This document shows positions 8,908-17,541 of a stretch of 64,000 nucleotides of DNA, piece after piece (within the stretch, counting starts at the first letter, position 1; each line of letters opens with the position of its first letter). The notes below the pieces were generated by a model that did not search any database, was not told where the DNA came from, and saw only the letters and a list, made by a program, of their open reading frames with translations. A program made the position numbers and the translations under genes. The stretch comes from CAZYFH01 sp965249175. Its GTDB lineage: Bacteria; Acidobacteriota; Vicinamibacteria; Vicinamibacterales; UBA8438. The DNA is taken from assembly GCA_965249175.1 (NCBI GenBank), contig OZ252227.1, positions 682,001 through 746,000 of the forward strand. Direction: 5' to 3'.

Positions 8908-9124
8908 CTAGTTAGCGGTTTCGATGGATGCCGGAATCTTGCTGACGACGAAACGGGTTAGCTGAACCTTGTCGCTCGCGTTATCGATGTCGATTCCTAC
9001 GAGGCGACCCGACTGGTCGTAATCGAGCACGACGCCGTCGGAAGTCTCCCGACTCTCGCGCGCTCGGTTCCTCTGACAGGTCGATGTACAGCGAATCCGT
9101 CTCGGGGTGGTAGTTGTCCCTCAT
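8908..9124 (-). pseudogene. DUF2283 small protein, one frameshift
   Basis: From ATG at 9124 the minus strand reads MRDNYHPETDSLYIDLSEEP, the opening of the short DUF2283 family. After SARES the frame shifts by one base near 9050. It then reads ETSDGVVLDYDQSGRLVGID and ends IPASIETAN at 8908, again typical of DUF2283. Length would be about 72 aa. DUF2283 proteins are small, often beside toxin-antitoxin genes; their function is not established. The single indel may be decay or error. Confidence 0.6.
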
Positions 9125-9216
9125 GGCTTGAACCGCCTGTCGAGGAAAGCGTTGTGGATCGGTAAGAATAGTTCAGATACCAAAACGACCAGCGCCGCGG
9201 CGCCGAGTCAGCGAGC

Positions 9217-9756
9217 TCAGTCGGTCGAGGAGTGCTGGACGCCCTTTAGATGATCTCGCAGGGCATCGTGGGTACTGCGGAAGGCAAGCTCGTCCCACGG
9301 GATGTCTGCCACGTCGAACCAGGCCGCCTCGAGCGACTCGTCGTCCGCGCGCAGCTCACCATTCATGACCGTCGCCGCATAGACGATGATGATCGGCACG
9401 ACGCCCGCATAGGCATACAGGTTGATCAGCCCGTCGAGGCGGATCTTGAGGTTCGCTTCCTCTTTGGCTTCGCGGAGCGCGGCGACGGTTGGTGGCTCGC
9501 CCCGGTCGACATAGCCACCCGGAAAGACCCACTTGCCGTATCCCGGCTCGATCGAGCGCCGGACCAGCGCGATCCGCCCGGCGTCATTCCTGATGATGGT
9601 GCCGACCGCGACCTTGGGGTCGAGGTACACGACGTAGCCGCACGCGCTGCACACCGGTCGGTCCGGCTCTCCCGCCTTGACCAGCTTGGTCTCCAGTCCA
9701 CCGCCGCAGACGGGGCAGAAGCGATAGATGGACGCGTGGGAATGGGAGGTGGTCAC
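9217..9756 (-). CDS. NUDIX hydrolase with zinc ribbon
   Basis: A 179-aa protein with an N-terminal zinc ribbon (CPVCGG near 15 and CSACG near 36) joined to a NUDIX domain. The NUDIX box is present as GGYVDRGEPPTVAALREAKEEANL (in part). NudC/YjaD-like ribbon NUDIX enzymes hydrolyse NADH, ADP-ribose or similar dinucleotides, but short ribbon forms like this have no assigned substrate. It diverges from def across 65 bp. Confidence 0.88.
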   Translation of the reverse strand: MTTSHSHASIYRFCPVCGGGLETKLVKAGEPDRPVCSACGYVVYLDPKVAVGTIIRNDAGRIALVRRSIEPGYGKWVFPGGYVDRGEPPTVAALREAKEEANLKIRLDGLINLYAYAGVVPIIIVYAATVMNGELRADDESLEAAWFDVADIPWDELAFRSTHDALRDHLKGVQHSSTD

Positions 9757-9807
9757 GAGGTCACCCGGTCACGAGCACGAGCCGCCAGACGCGCGACGAC
9801 CGTAACG

Positions 9808-9813
9808 TATAAT
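9808..9813 (+). promoter_or_regulatory. Putative -10 element before def
   Basis: TATAAT lies 8 bp upstream of the def start codon at 9822. No good -35 is visible at the right distance. If used, the def transcript would be leaderless or nearly so. Confidence 0.35.
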
Positions 9814-9821
9814 CCGAATCG

Positions 9822-10364
9822 ATGTCCATCCTGAAGGTCGCGCGGATGGGGCACCCTGTCTTGCGTGCCCGCACGCCGCCGCTCGACCTGGATGAGCTGG
9901 GGACGCCCGCGATCCAGCGGCTCATCGACGACATGTTCGACACGATGCGCGAATACGAAGGCATTGGACTGGCTGCGCCGCAGGTGCATGCGGGCATTCG
10001 GTTGTTCGTTGCGGGTGTCGATGAGCCAGACGCCAAGCTGCGGCCCGTCGTCATGATCAACCCGGAGATCGAACCGCTTGGCACGACTGTCGAAGAGGAC
10101 TGGGAAGGGTGCCTCAGCATTCCCGATCTTCGTGGTCGCATCTTGCGGCCGGCCGAGATCCGTGTGCGCGCGCTCGACCGGCACGGTCGCCAGCAGCAGA
10201 TGACCGCGAACGGATTCCCGGCCCGCGTGATCCAGCACGAGACCGACCACCTCAACGGCGTGCTGTTCGTGGATCGGATGACCTCGTTCGAGAGCCTGAC
10301 CTTCCTGGAGGAGTACGGACGCTATTGGGAGAAGCCCGCCGAAGAGGTTGAGGCGGACCCGTAG
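9822..10364 (+). CDS. def: Peptide deformylase
   Basis: A 180-aa metalloenzyme removing the N-formyl group from nascent proteins. All three motifs are seen: GIGLAAPQ near residue 48, EGCLSIP near 95, and QHETDHL near 139, supplying the metal-binding Cys and two His and the catalytic Glu. The length fits class I deformylases. The ATG at 9822 follows a TATAAT. It is followed 32 bp later by a membrane-anchored protein in the same direction. Confidence 0.95.
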   Translation: MSILKVARMGHPVLRARTPPLDLDELGTPAIQRLIDDMFDTMREYEGIGLAAPQVHAGIRLFVAGVDEPDAKLRPVVMINPEIEPLGTTVEEDWEGCLSIPDLRGRILRPAEIRVRALDRHGRQQQMTANGFPARVIQHETDHLNGVLFVDRMTSFESLTFLEEYGRYWEKPAEEVEADP

Positions 10365-10396
10365 GGTCGCGCTGGGTCCAAGACGCCACACCGACA

Positions 10397-10993
10397 GTGA
10401 CCACCGAGCAACGCAGTCGTCGGCGGAGGCGGTCGACACGGGCGCCGGCGCGCGCGTCGCGGCTGGAGGTGTCGATCCTGGTGGTGGGATTGGTTGCCGC
10501 CGTCGTATCCGGTATCGTCGCCTACCGCCTCGGTGGGCCGTACGGGGAACGGTTCGACACCGCGCGGGTACGTCGGGTCTTCAACCAGCAGACCGGAGAG
10601 CTCGAGACGCTCATCTACGACGTCGACGGCGACCTGCGACTCGATAACTGGACCTACTGGGAAAACGGCCACCGCGTGCGACATGAAATCGACGACGACG
10701 AGGATGGTCGCATCGATCGTTGGCACTTCTTCGACGTGAATGACGCTGAGGATGCCGTGCCGGAGCGAGAGGGCTTCTCATCCGTAGACGACGGCGTCAT
10801 GGACGCGTGGCGCTACTTCGAGAAGGACGGGGAGCTCGAGCGGATCGAGTTCCTCAACGGATCGAGTGATCGCGTCGTCAAGACCGAGTTCTACAGCAGG
10901 GGCGCCCTCATGCGTACTGAGGCGGACACCGACGGCGACGGCGAGGTAGACGACCGAGTCGTCTTCTTCGAAGATCCGTCGCGGCAACAGTAG
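10397..10993 (+). CDS. Membrane-anchored acidic EF-hand-like protein
   Basis: A 198-aa protein. A basic N-terminus is followed by one transmembrane helix (LEVSILVVGLVAAVVSGIVA), then an acidic extracytoplasmic part. The acidic part holds calcium-loop-like repeats: DVDGDLRLD, DDDEDGRID and DTDGDGEVDD. Such loops resemble dockerin or EF-hand Ca-binding loops. I recognise no family with known function. The GTG start at 10397 lies shortly after def and before the aminotransferase, with which it may form an operon (16-bp gap). Confidence 0.75.
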   Translation: MTTEQRSRRRRRSTRAPARASRLEVSILVVGLVAAVVSGIVAYRLGGPYGERFDTARVRRVFNQQTGELETLIYDVDGDLRLDNWTYWENGHRVRHEIDDDEDGRIDRWHFFDVNDAEDAVPEREGFSSVDDGVMDAWRYFEKDGELERIEFLNGSSDRVVKTEFYSRGALMRTEADTDGDGEVDDRVVFFEDPSRQQ

Positions 10994-11009
10994 GTCAGGC
11001 CAAACCGCC

Positions 11010-12128
11010 GTGCAGTTTATAGACCTCCAACGTCAGTACCGGGCCTACCAGGCTGACATCGACGCGGGCATGCATCGGGTGCTCGAGCATGGCCAATACA
11101 TCCTGGGCCCGGAGGTAACGGAGCTCGAGGGGCTCCTCGCACAGCGCGCCGGCGTCACGCACGCGATCACGTGTGCCAACGGAACGGCGAGCCTCGAGAT
11201 CGCGTTGCGGGCGCTCGGGATCGGTCCGGGCGACGAGGTCATCACCACGCCCTTCACCTGGATCAGTACGGCCGAGGTGGTCAGGCTCGTGGGGGCGACC
11301 CCACGGTTCGTCGACATCGACGCCAAGAGCTTCAACCTGGATCCGAGTCGATTGGCCGATGCCATTACCGACCGGACCCGGGCCGTGATCCCGGTCAATC
11401 TCTACGGGCAGATGGCCGACTACGAGCACATCCGGGCCATCGCCAACGCCCACGGCCTGACCGTTATCGAAGATGCGGCGCAGAGCTTCGGCGCGTCGCG
11501 AAACGGCACGGCGAGTTGCGGCGCCGCGCCGATCGGCAGCACCAGCTTCTTCCCGTCCAAGACGCTCGGTTGCTACGGGGACGGCGGGGCGCTCTTCACG
11601 AGCGACGAGGCGGTGGCCGAGCGCATCACCGCGATCCGGACGCACGGCGCCCGCCGGCACGAGCATCGCTATCTCGGAACGAACGGCCGCTTCGACACCC
11701 TACAAGCCGCCGTCGTGCTGGCGAAGCTACCCAACTTCGACCGGGAGCTGTCGACACGGCGTCGGATCGCCGATCGCTACACGGCCCGACTGCGCGATGT
11801 GTGTCACACGCCGGTCGTCTGCCAGGGCAACACGCACGTGTATTCGTACTACACGATTCGTGTGCCTCATCGCGATCGCGTCGTCGAGGCGCTGCGCGAT
11901 GACGGAGTGCCGACCAAGGTGTATTACCCGCGGTGCCTCCACGAGCAGCCGGTGCTCTCCGATCTCGGCTACAGCCTCGGGGACTTCCCGGTCGCCGAGC
12001 GCGCCGCGCTCGAGGTGATCAGCCTGCCGATGCATCCGTTTCTGACGGAAGAAGATCAGGATCAGGTGGTGGATGCGGTGCGGCGCGCGGTCGAGCACGT
12101 CGAGCCCGCCGTCACCGAGAGTCGCTGA
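11010..12128 (+). CDS. DegT/DnrJ/EryC1 aminotransferase, WbpE-like
   Basis: A 372-aa PLP-dependent sugar aminotransferase. The sequence follows WbpE closely: FIDLQRQY start, HGQYILGPEV, ANGTASLEIALRALGIGPGDE, and the PLP-lysine segment SFFPSKTLGCYGDGG near residue 185. WbpE aminates UDP-2-acetamido-2-deoxy-3-oxo-glucuronate on the path to di-N-acetylated uronic acids of O-antigen. The partner oxidoreductase and acetyltransferase are not here, so the substrate assignment is inference. Its 3' end overlaps the converging thyX by 17 bp. Confidence 0.88.
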   Translation: MQFIDLQRQYRAYQADIDAGMHRVLEHGQYILGPEVTELEGLLAQRAGVTHAITCANGTASLEIALRALGIGPGDEVITTPFTWISTAEVVRLVGATPRFVDIDAKSFNLDPSRLADAITDRTRAVIPVNLYGQMADYEHIRAIANAHGLTVIEDAAQSFGASRNGTASCGAAPIGSTSFFPSKTLGCYGDGGALFTSDEAVAERITAIRTHGARRHEHRYLGTNGRFDTLQAAVVLAKLPNFDRELSTRRRIADRYTARLRDVCHTPVVCQGNTHVYSYYTIRVPHRDRVVEALRDDGVPTKVYYPRCLHEQPVLSDLGYSLGDFPVAERAALEVISLPMHPFLTEEDQDQVVDAVRRAVEHVEPAVTESR

Positions 12129-13773
12129 CCGGGGCCGCGCCGCCTGCCCGCTTTCGCTCATTGGCGCGCTCCGCTTCGAGCCGCTCAAGCTCGACCGCCG
12201 AGTGATCGACGAACGTCATCGCTTCCGCGATGGCCGTGTGACCCGCCTTGCGCGCGATCAGCTCGTGCATCTTCTGGCAGACGCGTCGATAGGATGGATG
12301 GCCCTGCGGCGCCGTCCTCAGCTCGAGTACGTGCATTGCTTCCCGCGCATTCATCCGCATGTAGTAACGGATGCGATACGCCATCGACACGCCGTACTGC
12401 GCGACGAGCGGATGGTAACGCGCTGTGAGCCTGGCTTGCAGGGCAGCCGAGTCGTCCATGACGCGTCGCCAGTCGTCCAGCGCGCGCACGTCCTCGATCG
12501 CCTCGGGCATCGCATAGCCGTGTCGCGCGGTGAGGTCCTGCCAGTCGATCGACAGCATGCGGTGGCGTTGGAGGTCGCGGAAGGCGCCGTAGTCCGAGAG
12601 CACGTCGAAGCAGTACGACGCCCGCTCGAACGCGCGCCCCGGGCGGTGCCGGCGGTTGGACCGTTCACCGACATAGGCCCCTAGGACACGCACGCGGTCC
12701 TCGGTCGACATTGCGCGGGCCGCCGACAGGAGCTGCGTCTCCGATAAGTTGGAGCTGGCATAGAGCGCCGCCGCCACCACCTTGACCTCGCCGTCCGGGT
12801 CCCACTCGGTCAGCTCGACCTCCGGCGACGCATCGGGCTCGGCGTCGGCGAGGAGGCGCTCGGCCACCTCGCGGGTGGCCGCGCGCCGCTCGGCCAGGTA
12901 CTCGCTCCACCGCACGCCGCGATCCTCGCGATCGACGCGCGAGAGAAACGCGGGGATGACACGCCTTAGCTCGGGCAGAATCGATGCCGCCGTCTCCCGT
13001 GCCTCGTGCAACGGGTGGGCGCGCATGTTCAGCAGGAGCGCCTCGTAGGCCTGTCCGGACCCGAAGATCCCGACATTGGAACGGGTGGCGGCGGGAAGCA
13101 GGCCGCGCAGCGTATCGAGTGCCTTCGCCCTGATCACCGCGCGGTAGACGCCATCTGAGTCGGCGTCGGACTGTGGATGCCGGGCGCGGAAATGCGCCTG
13201 CATCGGCTCGATCCAGCGCGCATAGGTCTCGAATGCGCCGTCGAGCGCGGCCGTGTAGTCGGCGGCGAGGGCATCGTCATCGGCGATCTCACTCGGCACG
13301 ACATACTTCCACTTGCCACCGGGTCGATCGGTGTACGGCACGTAGCGCGTCGACTGCTCGAGATAGGCCATCAGACGGCCGCGTTCGAGGATCTTGGTGA
13401 GGACGTTGGACACGCCCTCGCAGGCGAGGTGTGCGCCGCCGAGCTGGGCGACCGAATCATCGCCGTACCCGCCGAAGACGCGCGCGTAGAGGCGCTCCGC
13501 CCGCTCGACACCGACCTCCGCGGCGTTGGCGGCATTCTGGAGCGTCGGCACGCTGCCCTGGAACTCATCGAGAAACAGGCGGCGGAGCGACTTCGCGGAG
13601 CGTGAGTATCGTGCGAACAGTGCGCCCTTCACGACTTCAGGGAGGTTGGTCAGCACGAAGACGGGTCGGTCGACGTTCGAGAAGAACGGCGACAGCGCTT
13701 CCGATTCGTTTGCCGTGAACGTTTCCGAAGCGGGAAGTGCAGAGGGCACGCGGTATAATCGCCGCGCCCTCAT
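12112..13773 (-). CDS. thyX: Long FAD-dependent thymidylate synthase (double ThyX)
   Basis: A 553-aa protein built from two ThyX-like halves; classic ThyX is about 220-250 aa. The N-terminal half has DDSVAQLGGAHLACEGVSNV then RGRLMAYLEQSTRYVPY, matching the RHR-x7-S motif region with His changed to Gly. The C-terminal half has LQRHRMLSIDWQDLT, an intact RHR start with a changed end, then MNAREAMHVLELR, the ThyX C-terminal arginine region. The role would be dUMP methylation with methylene-THF and NADPH. The start is uncertain: 13773 lies over a TATAAT of the divergent gene, and GTG at 13749 (VPSALPASE) is an alternative. Confidence 0.82.
   Translation of the reverse strand: MRARRLYRVPSALPASETFTANESEALSPFFSNVDRPVFVLTNLPEVVKGALFARYSRSAKSLRRLFLDEFQGSVPTLQNAANAAEVGVERAERLYARVFGGYGDDSVAQLGGAHLACEGVSNVLTKILERGRLMAYLEQSTRYVPYTDRPGGKWKYVVPSEIADDDALAADYTAALDGAFETYARWIEPMQAHFRARHPQSDADSDGVYRAVIRAKALDTLRGLLPAATRSNVGIFGSGQAYEALLLNMRAHPLHEARETAASILPELRRVIPAFLSRVDREDRGVRWSEYLAERRAATREVAERLLADAEPDASPEVELTEWDPDGEVKVVAAALYASSNLSETQLLSAARAMSTEDRVRVLGAYVGERSNRRHRPGRAFERASYCFDVLSDYGAFRDLQRHRMLSIDWQDLTARHGYAMPEAIEDVRALDDWRRVMDDSAALQARLTARYHPLVAQYGVSMAYRIRYYMRMNAREAMHVLELRTAPQGHPSYRRVCQKMHELIARKAGHTAIAEAMTFVDHSAVELERLEAERANERKRAGGAAPVSDSR
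13754..13759 (+). promoter_or_regulatory. Putative -10 element before MBL hydrolase
   Basis: TATAAT lies 37 bp before the GTG start of the metallo-hydrolase gene at 13797. No convincing -35 is visible. The site overlaps the annotated first codons of the divergent thyX frame. Confidence 0.35.
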
Positions 13774-13796
13774 CGCACCGTCAACATGCCGCCGAT

Positions 13797-14615
13797 GTGA
13801 CGCCCGCGTTCACCGACCGCATCACGCTGATCCCCGGCTTCAACCCGGGTCCCTACACCGGCGACGGCAACAATACCTACCTGCTCCGGGGCGCCGAGCC
13901 GACGCTCATCGACGCGGGGGTTGGTCACGCCCGTCACCTCGACGCGCTTGCGTCAGCGCTCGAGACCGACGGCGCGGAGCTCGTTCGGGTCGTGGTCACG
14001 CATGGACATTCGGACCACGCATCGGGAGCGGAAGCGATCGCCGAGCGCTGGCCCGGTGCAGAGTTCCTGAAGATGCCGTGGCCCGAACGAGACTCGCGAT
14101 ATCGCGTCGACTGGTCGCCGCTACGGGACGGCGTTCAGGTGAGGGCCGGCGACGCCATGCTGCGCGCGGTCCACACACCGGGGCACGCACCCGATCACCT
14201 CTGCTTCCTTCACGAGGAGAGCCGGACCCTCTTGTGCGGCGACCTCGTCATCAAGGGTGGAACGGTCGTGGTACCGGGCAGCGGCGAGGGCAGCCTGCGT
14301 GCCTACCTGGCGTCACTCCATCGCGTGCTCGAGCTCCGACCGACAACGTTGCTGCCGGCTCACGGTCCCGAGGTCGACGCTCCGGCGGCCCTCATACAGC
14401 ACTACTTCGACCATCGGCGCCGGCGCGAAGAGCAGATCGTCGCCGCGCTCGGTGACGGCTGTCGCACCTCGGAGGCGATCGCCGACCGCATCTACCAGGG
14501 GCTTGCAGCGAATCTGCGCGGGGCCGCTGTCGAGAGCGTGCTCGCGCATCTTGTCAAGCTGCGAGAGGAGCGGCGGGCGGTCGAAGCACCAAACGCCGAG
14601 TGGGAGCTGGTGTGA
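13797..14615 (+). CDS. MBL-fold metallo-hydrolase, LACTB2-like
   Basis: A 272-aa protein. The metallo-beta-lactamase motif THGHSDHASG lies near residue 66; downstream metal ligands are in TPGHAPDHLCF and the GD of LLCGDLVI, and PAHG comes later. A C-terminal winged-helix-like part (TSEAIADRIYQGL) matches the LACTB2 type, whose human member is an RNA endonuclease; the bacterial role is unknown. GTG at 13797 is chosen because the family begins at ITLIPGFNPG. The stop overlaps the permease start (GTGA). Confidence 0.87.
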   Translation: MTPAFTDRITLIPGFNPGPYTGDGNNTYLLRGAEPTLIDAGVGHARHLDALASALETDGAELVRVVVTHGHSDHASGAEAIAERWPGAEFLKMPWPERDSRYRVDWSPLRDGVQVRAGDAMLRAVHTPGHAPDHLCFLHEESRTLLCGDLVIKGGTVVVPGSGEGSLRAYLASLHRVLELRPTTLLPAHGPEVDAPAALIQHYFDHRRRREEQIVAALGDGCRTSEAIADRIYQGLAANLRGAAVESVLAHLVKLREERRAVEAPNAEWELV

Positions 14616-15922
14616 CGGGGGTGCTCGATCGGCTGTTCGCGCTCTCCGAGCATGGCACCTCGGTGCGAACCGAGGTCCTCGCCGGGACGACGACCTTCCT
14701 CACCCTCGCGTACATCATCTTCGTCCAGCCGGCGCTCCTCGCCTCGGTCGGCATGGACTTCGGCGCCGTGTTCGTCGCCACGTGCGTCGCCAGCGCTCTG
14801 GCGACGCTGATGATGGCGTTCTTCGCCAACTATCCCATCGCGGTCGCGCCCGCAATGGGGCACAACTTCTACTTCGCATTCACCGTCATCGTCGCGATGG
14901 AGGTGCCGTGGCAGGTCGCGCTCGGCGGTGTGGCTGTTGCCGGTCTGCTCTTCATCCTGACGGCCGGCGTCGGCTTGCGAGAACGACTCATCACCGCCAT
15001 ACCGACGTCGTTGAAGCACGCCATCGCCGTCGGGATCGGGTTGCTCATCGCGATGGTCGGGCTGCAGTGGGCCGGAATCGTCGTCGACTCGCCCGGCACG
15101 CTGGTTACGCTGGGAGACCTGACGCGACCACCCGTCATCGTTGCGCTCCTCGGTTTCATCGTCGCGGCTGTCTTGACGGTGCGCGGGGTTCGAGGCGCCC
15201 TTCTGGCTGGCATCCTCGCGTCCGGCGGCGCCGCGTGGGCAACCGGCATGACGACGTTCGCCGTCCATCGGCCCCACGCTGCTGCAGCTCGACCTTGCCG
15301 GAGTGTTCCAGCCAGACATGATCGCCGTCGTATTCGTCTTCTTCTTCCTTGCACTGTTCGACTCGGTCGGGACCCTCGTCGGCGTGGCGGAGCAAGCGGG
15401 GTTGAGGCGTGACGGCACGCTCCCACGGGCGGGCGGTGCGCTCAGGGCGATGCCGTCGGCACCGTGGTCGGTGCCGGTCTCGGGACGTCGACCGTCACCG
15501 CGTACATCGAGAGTGCCACCGGCGTCTCGGCCGGGGGACGAACCGGTCTCACTGCTGTCGTGACGGCCGGGCTGTTCGTGGCGGCGCTCTTCTTCTCGCC
15601 GCTCGTCTCGATGTTCGGCGGTGGCTATCAGACACCCGAGGGGGTGACGCTCTACCCGGTCATCGCTCCGGCGCTCATCATCGTCGGCACGTTGATGATG
15701 AAGGGCGTCCGGCTCATCGCCTGGGATGATCCCACCGAGGCGGTGCCGGCCTTTCTCACCATAGTGATCATGCCGCTGAGCGTCAGCATCACCGACGGCA
15801 TCGCCTTCGGGTTCATCGCGTTCACGGTGCTCAAGCTCGCGGCGGGACGCCATCGCGAGGTGCACTGGCTAGTGACGCTGTTCGCCGTCCTGTTCCTCCT
15901 CCGCTACATCCTGCTGGTCTAG
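14612..15922 (+). pseudogene. NCS2 purine permease, two frameshifts
   Basis: From GTG at 14612 the frame reads a typical AzgA/PbuG-like permease: TSVRTEVLAGTTTFLTLAYI, GHNFYFAFTVI and multiple membrane helices. Near 15260-15290 the frame slips by one, continuing as LLQLDLAGVFQPDMIAVVFV and FFFLALFDSVGTLVGVAEQAG. Near 15430-15450 it slips back to the first frame: GAGLGTSTVTAYIESATGVSAGGRTGL. All conserved NCS2 blocks are present, so repair of two indels would give about 436 aa. Compensating slips suggest sequence error rather than decay. Its role would be proton-coupled purine base uptake. Confidence 0.75.
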
Positions 15923-15955
15923 ATTCAGATACGAACTCGTGCTGCCCAACGGCAA

Positions 15956-15976
15956 GTGCTAACATGATGCTAGCAC
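15956..15976. promoter_or_regulatory. Candidate VapB operator
   Basis: The inverted repeat GTGCTA (15956-15961) and TAGCAC (15971-15976), spaced by 9 bp, lies 19 bp before the antitoxin start and its Shine-Dalgarno AGGAGG. Autoregulation at such repeats is usual for VapB antitoxins; the assignment here is inference. Confidence 0.45.
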
Positions 15977-15994
15977 CGCGATGCTTCAGGAGGA

Positions 15995-16267
15995 ATGATG
16001 CGAGCGAGAACGATGGTCTACCTTGAGCCCGGACAAAAGGATGCTCTGAAGAAAAAGGCTCGCCGAGAGCACTTGTCGGTGGCGGAGCTCATACGGCGAG
16101 CGGTGGATCGATATTTGAAGCCAGAATCGGCGAGCCCGCGAGTACGGCGCGAAGCCTACGAGAAGTTGGTCGGCATCTTCTCGAGCGGACTGACTGACGT
16201 GTCGGAGCGCCACGATCACTACATCGGCGAGGCGTTGTACCGTGACCACATCGAGCATTCTGATTGA
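15995..16267 (+). CDS. vapB: VapB-type ribbon-helix-helix antitoxin
   Basis: A 90-aa protein whose first 45 residues form an RHH DNA-binding unit (MVYLEPGQKDALKKKARRE then LSVAELIRRAVDRYL). The C-terminal half would bind and block the toxin. AGGAGG lies directly upstream; ATGs at 15995 and 15998 are both possible. The 3' end overlaps vapC by 26 bp. It likely represses its own operon. Confidence 0.85.
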   Translation: MMRARTMVYLEPGQKDALKKKARREHLSVAELIRRAVDRYLKPESASPRVRREAYEKLVGIFSSGLTDVSERHDHYIGEALYRDHIEHSD

Positions 16268-16676
16268 CACCGGCGCCTGGTACGCGCTGGCGGATTCCAC
16301 GGATCGCCACAGCCGTGAAGCTAGCGAATACCTTGAGGCTCACGCGGAACGGCAGGAGCTCGTCACGACCACGCTTGTCGTCGGCGAGACGTGGGGCTTG
16401 ATCACGTCACGAGGCGGTCGGCAAGCTGCAATGCAGTTCTGGGACGGGTTGCGTGAAACGAGAGCCGAGATCGTCGGGGTCGAGTCTCGCGACCTCGACG
16501 CGGCGTGGCGCATCGCCAACAGCTGGTCGGATCAGGACTTCAGCCTGGTCGACTGCTCGACGTTCGCGGTCATGGAACGGCTCGGAATCACCGACGTCTT
16601 CGCCTTCGATTCTCACTTTCTCGTCTACCGCTTTGGCAGGGACCGTCAGCGGGCGTTCCGCCGTCTTCCGCGCTGA
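16242..16676 (+). CDS. vapC: VapC-type PIN-domain toxin
   Basis: A 144-aa PIN ribonuclease. Acidic active-site residues are seen in ILIDTGAWYAL (Asp near 9), VVGETWGL (Glu near 47) and QDFSLVDCSTFAVM (Asp near 98-104). The frame is intact. It follows the RHH antitoxin with overlap, forming a VapBC module. Its stop codon abuts the duplicated rhodanese fragment at 16678, so a rearrangement breakpoint lies within a base or two of the gene end. Confidence 0.87.
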   Translation: MTTSSILIDTGAWYALADSTDRHSREASEYLEAHAERQELVTTTLVVGETWGLITSRGGRQAAMQFWDGLRETRAEIVGVESRDLDAAWRIANSWSDQDFSLVDCSTFAVMERLGITDVFAFDSHFLVYRFGRDRQRAFRRLPR

Positions 16677-16677
16677 C

Positions 16678-17160
16678 GTCTACGACGAACAGTCGGGGAT
16701 TCGCGCCGCTCGGCGTTCTGGTTTCTGGAATTCTTCGGCCACCCGGATGTGCGGCTCCTCGATGGCGGCGTGCCTGCGCGGCGAGCTTTCACGACGACGG
16801 AAGCCGCGCCGCCGGAGCGCGGCGGACCTGTGGCACGGCGCATTACTGGGGCCGGCAAGGCCCAGGCGCAGGGCCACACGGTCACGCTGCTGCCCCCCGC
16901 CTATGTCCGCCCCTATGTGCGACCGAGCAAGACGGATCGCGCCGATGCCGCGGCCCTGCTCGAAGCGGTGCGCTCGGGGCAGGTCCCCCGGGTGCCGGTC
17001 ACACGCGTGGAGCAACAAGCTCTCGTCGCGCTGCACCGCATTCGGGCGCAGTGGGTGACGACCCGGACCGCCCGGGTCAATGCGCAGCGCGGCCTCTTGC
17101 GCGGTGGCGAACGAACTCGGACGGCTCGTCTGGGCCGTCTGGCACTATGACGCCCCGTGC
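16678..17160 (+). pseudogene. Rhodanese fragment fused to IS110 remnant
   Basis: 16678-16838 is a diverged, internally deleted copy of 17990-18150 of the downstream sulfurtransferase gene (shared: ACGA-CAGTCGGGGATTCG and GGCGGCGTGCC). It runs in frame into an IS110 transposase remnant: RPYVRPSKTDRADAAALLEAV, then VEQQALVALHRIRAQW and RVNAQRGLLR. From 17104, in another frame, comes VANELGRLVWAVWHYDAPC, which resembles the IS110 C-terminus. So the middle of the transposase and most of its DEDD domain are missing. No product is expected to work. Confidence 0.75.
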
Positions 17161-17233
17161 GCGCTCCCGACTGCGCAATTGATGCGCCGCGACGATTCCC
17201 TCCATCCGAGATGCTGAGGGCGTTGGGATTCCG

Positions 17234-17347
17234 TCAGGGCGTGTGGCGCGTTTTCTGGCGGTCTCGGCGCCGGCCCATCCAGTCAGCCAGCACCACGATA
17301 CCCGCGACCAGCAACATCATTCCCAGCATCACTAGCTCGGTCGCCAT
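17234..17347 (-). CDS. 37-aa membrane microprotein
   Basis: ATG at 17347 reads MATELVMLGMMLLVAGIVVL, a single transmembrane helix, followed by the basic tail ADWMGRRRDRQKTRHTP. AGGAG sits about 8 nt before the start, a good ribosome site. It overlaps the 3' end of the 69-aa gene by 16 bp, so the two are probably coupled. The positive tail predicts a cytoplasmic C-terminus. No family is recognised. Confidence 0.55.
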   Translation of the reverse strand: MATELVMLGMMLLVAGIVVLADWMGRRRDRQKTRHTP

Positions 17348-17541
17348 GAGCCCTCTCCTTGCAAGAAAACGGCGAGCATGAAGGAGCCGACCCAGATCCC
17401 GGCACCCGCCAACGCCACGACAAAGGAGAATCCTCGCCCGCTTACGACCTGGCCGAAGATGAGAGCGTCAGCTGCCAGGTTGCCGATGTCACAGAACTTC
17501 TGCGCAAGAAGCGCTCGCTGACTTGAGTTCAATCTTAGCAT
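17332..17541 (-). CDS. 69-aa two-helix membrane protein
   Basis: ATG at 17541 reads MLRLNSSQRALLAQKFCDIG then two hydrophobic segments: NLAADALIFGQVVS and FSFVVALAGAGIWVGSFMLAVF. The SQRALLAQKF-D-N-A pattern recalls a small hypothetical membrane family seen in many bacteria, whose function I do not know. The frame is open well upstream, but that part is the antisense of the sulfurtransferase. It diverges from the sulfurtransferase across about 140 bp. Confidence 0.65.
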   Translation of the reverse strand: MLRLNSSQRALLAQKFCDIGNLAADALIFGQVVSGRGFSFVVALAGAGIWVGSFMLAVFLQGEGSWRPS

